From the NCBI GenBank assembly GCA_959596495.1, contig CAUFXK010000070.1:1-10101 (forward strand): a stretch of DNA of 10,101 bases, in the 5' to 3' direction. A program made the translations under genes and the position numbers. Positions 6,314-10,101 of this stretch are shown here, piece by piece. A model generated the notes under the pieces. The model ran no database searches. It was given only the letters and a program-made list of their open reading frames with translations, and was not told the origin of the DNA. The stretch's first letter is position 1. Each line of letters opens with the position of its first letter. Origin of the DNA: an uncultured Collinsella sp. Lineage in GTDB: Bacteria; Actinomycetota; Coriobacteriia; Coriobacteriales; Coriobacteriaceae.

Positions 6314-6342
6314 ACGCCCCATTCCGTAGCTTGCTACATAAT
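6311..6342 (+). promoter_or_regulatory. Possible promoter of ABC3-ABC4
   Basis: A -10-like CATAAT (6337-6342, 5/6) follows the palindrome immediately. The best upstream -35 is TTTACG (6311-6316, 4/6), but the spacer to CATAAT is 20 bases, longer than ideal; TACATA (6335-6340) gives 18. The palindrome 6326-6337 lies within the spacer. Alternatively ABC3 is served by read-through from the marR2 promoter. Confidence 0.45.
6326..6337. promoter_or_regulatory. Candidate MarR2 operator 2
   Basis: GTAGCTTGCTAC has the same two GTAGC/GCTAC half-sites and the same spacing as the palindrome in the marR2 promoter (5800-5811), differing only at one central base. It lies between the candidate -35 and -10 boxes of the exporter genes, so a bound repressor would block polymerase. 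Shared control by MarR2 is an inference from the repeated site and its position. Confidence 0.65.
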
Positions 6343-6373
6343 TTCAGCCCGATTCGTACAGAAAGGAACATAC

Positions 6374-8131
6374 ATGATACGAACGCTTGCACGGAGCCTG
6401 CGGCAATATCGCAAGAGCTCCGTCACCGCCATCCTACTTTCCATCCTGGAGGTGATACTCGAGATCGCCATCCCGCTCGTCATGAGCGACCTCATCGACC
6501 GCGGCATCCAAGCCGGCAACATGGGCGAGGTCTGGCGGCTTGGCATCGCGCTGCTCGTCCTAGCCATTCTCGAATTTGGAGTGGGCGCCGGCGGCGCTTG
6601 GATGGGCGCACGCGCCTCAGTGGGTTTCGCCGCCAACCTGCGCGACGATATGTACGACAACGTGCAGACTTTCTCTTTCGGCAACATCGACAAGTTCTCT
6701 ACCGGCTCGATCGTCACACGCCTCACCACCGATGTCACCAACGTGCAAAACGCCTACATGATGATCATCCGCATGGGCGTGCGCGGACCCGTGATGCTCG
6801 CGTTCTGCTGGATCGTGTCGTTTACCATCAACCGGCAGATTTCGTTTGTGTTCCTGGCCGTGATCCCCATCCTTGCCATCGCGCTCGGACTCATCATGTG
6901 GCGCGTAAGCAGCATCTTCAACCGCGTTTTCGCTACCTACGACACGCTCAACAACGTGGTGCAGGAAAATGTCGCAGGCATCCGCGTGGTCAAGTCGTTC
7001 AACCGCGAGGAGCACGAGATTGGCAAGTTCGGCCGTATCAGCCAACGCATCTACGAGGACTTCGCCCGCGGCGAGCGCCTCATCGCACTCAATACGCCGC
7101 TCATGCAGGCCTGCATGTACGCATGCATGATACTCATCTCGTGGCTCGGCGCTAAGGCCATCGTGGCCTCGGGCAACAACGCCGCGCTCGGCCTCACCAC
7201 AGGACAGCTCACCGCACTCTTTACCTACGCCACGCAAATCCTTATGGCGCTCATGATGCTCTCCATGGTCTTTACGCTTATCGTGATTGCCCAGAGCTCG
7301 GCCAAGCGCATCGCCGAGCTACTCAACGAACAGAGCGACATCGCGAGCCCCGAGCCCGGTCGCGCCGTCACGCAGGTTGCGGACGGTTCCGTGGAGTTTG
7401 ACCACGTGAGCTTTGCCTACGCGAGCAAGGCCGAGAAAAACGTACTCGAGGACGTAAACCTCACCATCAAGAGCGGCGAGGTCGTGGGCATCATCGGCGG
7501 CACGGGTTCGTCCAAGTCGAGCCTTGTGAACCTCATCGCCCGTCTCTATGACGTCACCGCGGGCACCGTGCGCGTGGGCGGCATCGATGTGCGCGACTAC
7601 GACCTCGATGCGCTGCGCGGCCAAGTGGCCATGGTACTGCAGAAAAACGAGCTCTTTAGCGGCACCATCGCCGAGAACCTGCGCTGGGGTGACGCCGAGG
7701 CCAACGATGCAGAGCTGGTGCGCGCCTGCGAGCTCGCCTGCGCGGACGAGTTTATCGACCAGCTGCCGGACGGTTACCAGACCATGATCGAGCAGGGCGG
7801 CACCAACGTCTCGGGCGGGCAGAAGCAGCGCCTGTGCATCGCCCGCGCGCTCGTGGCCAAGCCGCGCGTGCTCGTGCTCGATGACTCAACGAGCGCCGTC
7901 GACACCAAGACCGACGCCAAGATCCAACGCGGCCTTGCCGAGTACCTGCCCGCCACGACCAAGATCGTAATCGCGCAGCGTGTGAGCTCGGTCATGCACG
8001 CTGACAAGATCGTCGTGATGGACGACGGCCGCGTGAGCGCGGTGGGCACGCATGAAGAGCTTTTGCACACAAGCGATATCTATCGCGAGGTCTTTGAGTC
8101 GCAGCAGAAGGGAACGGCAGAGGATGAGTAA
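6374..8131 (+). CDS. Heterodimeric ABC exporter subunit 1, degenerate ATPase site (ABC3)
   Basis: A 585-residue half-transporter and paralogue of ABC1. Six membrane helices fill roughly residues 15-305 and the ATPase domain follows. Motifs: Walker A GGTGSSKSS (375-383), signature VSGGQ (479-483), Walker B LVLDD with Asp503 and Asp504, switch residue Gln535. As in ABC1, Asp stands for the catalytic Glu and Gln for the switch His, so it should be the hydrolysis-poor partner of ABC4. Stretches such as GGVDVRDYDLDALR and DDSTSAVDTKTDAKI are nearly the same as in ABC1, while the membrane domain has diverged. It lacks the acidic C-terminal tail of ABC1. AAAGGAA (6362-6368) lies 5 bases before the ATG. 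Regulation by MarR2 is suggested by the palindrome upstream. Confidence 0.93.
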   Translation: MIRTLARSLRQYRKSSVTAILLSILEVILEIAIPLVMSDLIDRGIQAGNMGEVWRLGIALLVLAILEFGVGAGGAWMGARASVGFAANLRDDMYDNVQTFSFGNIDKFSTGSIVTRLTTDVTNVQNAYMMIIRMGVRGPVMLAFCWIVSFTINRQISFVFLAVIPILAIALGLIMWRVSSIFNRVFATYDTLNNVVQENVAGIRVVKSFNREEHEIGKFGRISQRIYEDFARGERLIALNTPLMQACMYACMILISWLGAKAIVASGNNAALGLTTGQLTALFTYATQILMALMMLSMVFTLIVIAQSSAKRIAELLNEQSDIASPEPGRAVTQVADGSVEFDHVSFAYASKAEKNVLEDVNLTIKSGEVVGIIGGTGSSKSSLVNLIARLYDVTAGTVRVGGIDVRDYDLDALRGQVAMVLQKNELFSGTIAENLRWGDAEANDAELVRACELACADEFIDQLPDGYQTMIEQGGTNVSGGQKQRLCIARALVAKPRVLVLDDSTSAVDTKTDAKIQRGLAEYLPATTKIVIAQRVSSVMHADKIVVMDDGRVSAVGTHEELLHTSDIYREVFESQQKGTAEDE

Positions 8132-10064
8132 GCAGAATAAACGCCCCGCAAACGGAGCGGCACCGGGCGCCGACATGCCCGCGATGCAACTCGACATGGC
8201 AACCGTCAAGCGACTGCTCTCGTATATGTCCTGTTACCGAGGACAACTTGTACTCGTCGTCGTGTGCATTCTGCTCTCTGCCATCGCGAGCGCCGCGTCG
8301 TCGATGTTTTTGCAGGCACTCATCGACGACTACATCGTCCCGCTTTTGGCGACCGACGCTCCCGTATGGACGGGCCTTGCGCACGCGCTCATCACCATCG
8401 GCGCCGTCTATGTGGTGGGCGTTGCGGCCACGCTCGTCTACAACCGCGCGATGGTCACCGTGGCGCAGGGCACGCTCAAACGCATCCGCGACGATATGTT
8501 CTCGCACATGCAGACGCTCCCCTTGCGTTACTTCGACACACACGCGCACGGCGACATCATGAGCCTCTACACCAACGACACCGACACCCTGCGCCAGATG
8601 ATCGCGCAGTCGCTCTCGCAGCTCGTAAGCTCGGTATTCACGCTGGTCGCGGTCTTTGTGTGCATGCTTTGGACGAGCGTGGGGCTCACCGTGGTGGTCT
8701 GCGTGCTCATGGCGGCGGTGCTCGTGTTCGTGGGCCGCATCACGGGGGTCATCGGGGCGTTTTCTATCGAGCAGCAAGATACGCTCGGCGCGCTCAACGG
8801 CTACATCGAGGAGATGGTCGGCGGGCAGAAGGTCATCAAGGTCTTTTGTCACAAGGACGCCGCACGCACCGGAATGGGCAAGCTCAACCGTGCCTGGGCA
8901 AAGGCTGCGACGAACGCGCAGGGCGTGGGCAATTCGATCATGCCCATGATGAACGCACTTGGCTACCTGATCTATGTGGTGGTGGCTGTGCTCGGCGGCT
9001 ACATGGCCATCGCGGGGACACCCAACCTGGGACTTACCGGTTTCGACACGTTCACGCTCGGCGCCATCGCATCGTTTTTGACGCTCACGCGCAACTTTAT
9101 GAACCCCGTGGCGCAAGTGTCCAACCAGCTCAACTCGATCATCATCGCGCTTGCGGGCGCCGGGCGCATCTTTACGCTCATGGACGAGAAGCCCGAGTCC
9201 GACGACGGTTACGTGACGCTGGTCAACGTGCGCGAGGACGCGGACGGCGCGCTTGTCGAAACGAGCGAGCGAACCGAGCGCTGGGCCTGGAAGAACCCAC
9301 ATCACGATGGCGGCTGCGGGCTCGTGCCGCTCAAGGGGCATATTATGCTCGATCATGTGAGCTTTGGCTATGTGCCCCAAAAGCTCGTGCTGCACGATAT
9401 CGAGCTCGAAGCCGAGCCCGGGCAGAAGATCGCGCTCGTTGGTGCGACGGGCGCCGGCAAGACCACGATCACCAATCTTATCAACCGCTTCTACGACATT
9501 GACGACGGCAAGATCCGCTACGACGGCATCAACGTCAACAAGATCCGCAAGGCCGACCTGCGCCGTTCGCTCGGTGTGGTGTTGCAGGACGTGAACCTGT
9601 TCACCGGTACCGTCATGGACAACATTCGCTACGGCTGCCCCGGCGCCACGGACGAGCAGTGCATCGAGGCAGCGCGGCTTGCAAACGCCGACGGGTTTAT
9701 CCGCATGCTGCCGGCGGGCTACGACACCGTGCTTGAGGGCGATGGCAGCGGACTCTCGCAGGGCCAGCGCCAGCTGATCAGCATTGCGCGCGCCGCGGTG
9801 GCCGACCCGCCCGCGATGATTCTGGATGAGGCCACGTCGAGTATCGACACCCGCACCGAGGCATTGGTGCAGCGTGGCATGGATGCGCTGATGGAGGGCA
9901 GGACCACGTTTGTGATCGCGCACCGTCTCTCCACCGTGCGCAACTCTGACCTGATCTGCGTGCTGGATCACGGGCAGATTATCGAGCGCGGCAGCCATGA
10001 CGAGCTGATTGCCAAGCACGGGTATTACTACCAGCTGTATACGGGTGCGTTTGAGCTCGAGTAG
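8124..10064 (+). CDS. Heterodimeric ABC exporter subunit 2, catalytic ATPase site (ABC4)
   Basis: A 646-residue half-transporter, partner of ABC3 and paralogue of ABC2. The ATG at 8124 is chosen because it overlaps the ABC3 stop by 8 bases, exactly as at the ABC1/ABC2 junction, with AAGGGAA (8108-8114) upstream; longer in-frame starts would intrude into ABC3. A hydrophilic leader of about 25-30 residues precedes the membrane domain. The first intracellular loop has RYFDTH and DTLRQMI as in ABC2. The linker insertion contains WAWKNPH (387-393). ATPase motifs: Walker A GATGAGKTT (440-448), signature LSQGQ (544-548), Walker B ILDE with Asp568 and Glu569, switch His600. From Walker A to the end I count about 27 differences from ABC2 over about 210 residues, whereas the membrane domains differ far more. 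Confidence 0.93.
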   Translation: MSKQNKRPANGAAPGADMPAMQLDMATVKRLLSYMSCYRGQLVLVVVCILLSAIASAASSMFLQALIDDYIVPLLATDAPVWTGLAHALITIGAVYVVGVAATLVYNRAMVTVAQGTLKRIRDDMFSHMQTLPLRYFDTHAHGDIMSLYTNDTDTLRQMIAQSLSQLVSSVFTLVAVFVCMLWTSVGLTVVVCVLMAAVLVFVGRITGVIGAFSIEQQDTLGALNGYIEEMVGGQKVIKVFCHKDAARTGMGKLNRAWAKAATNAQGVGNSIMPMMNALGYLIYVVVAVLGGYMAIAGTPNLGLTGFDTFTLGAIASFLTLTRNFMNPVAQVSNQLNSIIIALAGAGRIFTLMDEKPESDDGYVTLVNVREDADGALVETSERTERWAWKNPHHDGGCGLVPLKGHIMLDHVSFGYVPQKLVLHDIELEAEPGQKIALVGATGAGKTTITNLINRFYDIDDGKIRYDGINVNKIRKADLRRSLGVVLQDVNLFTGTVMDNIRYGCPGATDEQCIEAARLANADGFIRMLPAGYDTVLEGDGSGLSQGQRQLISIARAAVADPPAMILDEATSSIDTRTEALVQRGMDALMEGRTTFVIAHRLSTVRNSDLICVLDHGQIIERGSHDELIAKHGYYYQLYTGAFELE

Positions 10065-10101
10065 GACCGGCTACTGACGGAGGGTTCCCCGGGGCGGCGG
10101 G
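10047..10101 (+). repeat. Direct repeat, copy 2: end of ABC4 plus downstream DNA (cut by window)
   Basis: Identical base for base to 5548-5602. The non-coding part (10065-10101) includes the first 23 bases of the left arm of the long inverted repeat (10079-10101), so the complete hairpin probably follows operon B beyond the window edge. Confidence 0.95.

Noticed and set aside
5618..6322. Minus-strand open frame crossing marR2, the terminator and the long inverted repeat
   Set aside because: It is antisense to marR2 and reads through a strong terminator hairpin and a palindromic repeat; no family match.
7992..10019. Long minus-strand open frame (675 codons) opposite ABC4
   Set aside because: Same kind of shadow: it mirrors the conserved ATPase coding strand and has no family resemblance of its own.
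1..10101. CRISPR array, tRNA, insertion sequence, toxin-antitoxin or phage-defence system
   Set aside because: No regularly spaced repeats, cloverleaf-like segments, transposase or defence-type proteins were found; the repeated DNA is explained by the paralogous operons and the palindromic elements.

Overview
The window is high-GC, gene-dense DNA. Its coding style (strong AAGGAGG-type ribosome binding sites, tightly overlapping operons, MarR regulators fused to heterodimeric ABC exporter operons) fits a Gram-positive-type bacterium, most likely an actinomycetote of the Coriobacteriia such as Collinsella. That placement is inferred from protein flavour and composition; no rRNA or marker gene is present to confirm it.

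Layout. (1) At the left edge, on the minus strand, is the 5' part of a pyridoxamine/pyridoxal kinase gene (1-779), cut by the window edge. (2) A non-coding stretch of about 560 bases (780-1339) holds several inverted repeats, a weak terminator-like hairpin and, at its right end, a good promoter with a candidate MarR operator. (3) Operon A (1340-5565, plus strand) is marR1 - ABC half-transporter 1 - ABC half-transporter 2, with 8-base stop/start overlaps at both junctions. (4) The inter-operon region (5566-5830) contains a very long GC-rich inverted repeat, a strong intrinsic terminator, and a promoter with a 12-base palindrome. (5) Operon B (5831-10064, plus strand) is marR2, then a gap with its own terminator-like hairpin, promoter and a second copy of the palindrome, then ABC half-transporters 3 and 4, again with an 8-base overlap. 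(6) The last 37 bases repeat exactly the DNA that follows operon A.

How it works together. Each operon encodes a heterodimeric type I ABC exporter of the BmrCD/LmrCD/TM287-288 kind. The first subunit of each pair (ABC1, ABC3) has a degenerate ATPase site, with Asp for the catalytic Glu and Gln for the switch His. The second subunit (ABC2, ABC4) keeps Glu and His but has LSQGQ instead of LSGGQ. Each exporter is linked to its own MarR-type repressor, and the candidate operators of the two units have different sequences, so the pumps probably answer to different signals. The substrates cannot be read from the sequence; drugs, bile salts, host or microbial toxins, or lipids are all possible.

The two operons look like ancient duplicates (or two related acquisitions) whose 3' ends have been homogenised. 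The identity between ABC2 and ABC4 is highest in the C-terminal ATPase domain and continues unbroken past the stop codon into non-coding DNA. I saw no tRNA, rRNA, CRISPR array, transposase or phage gene.
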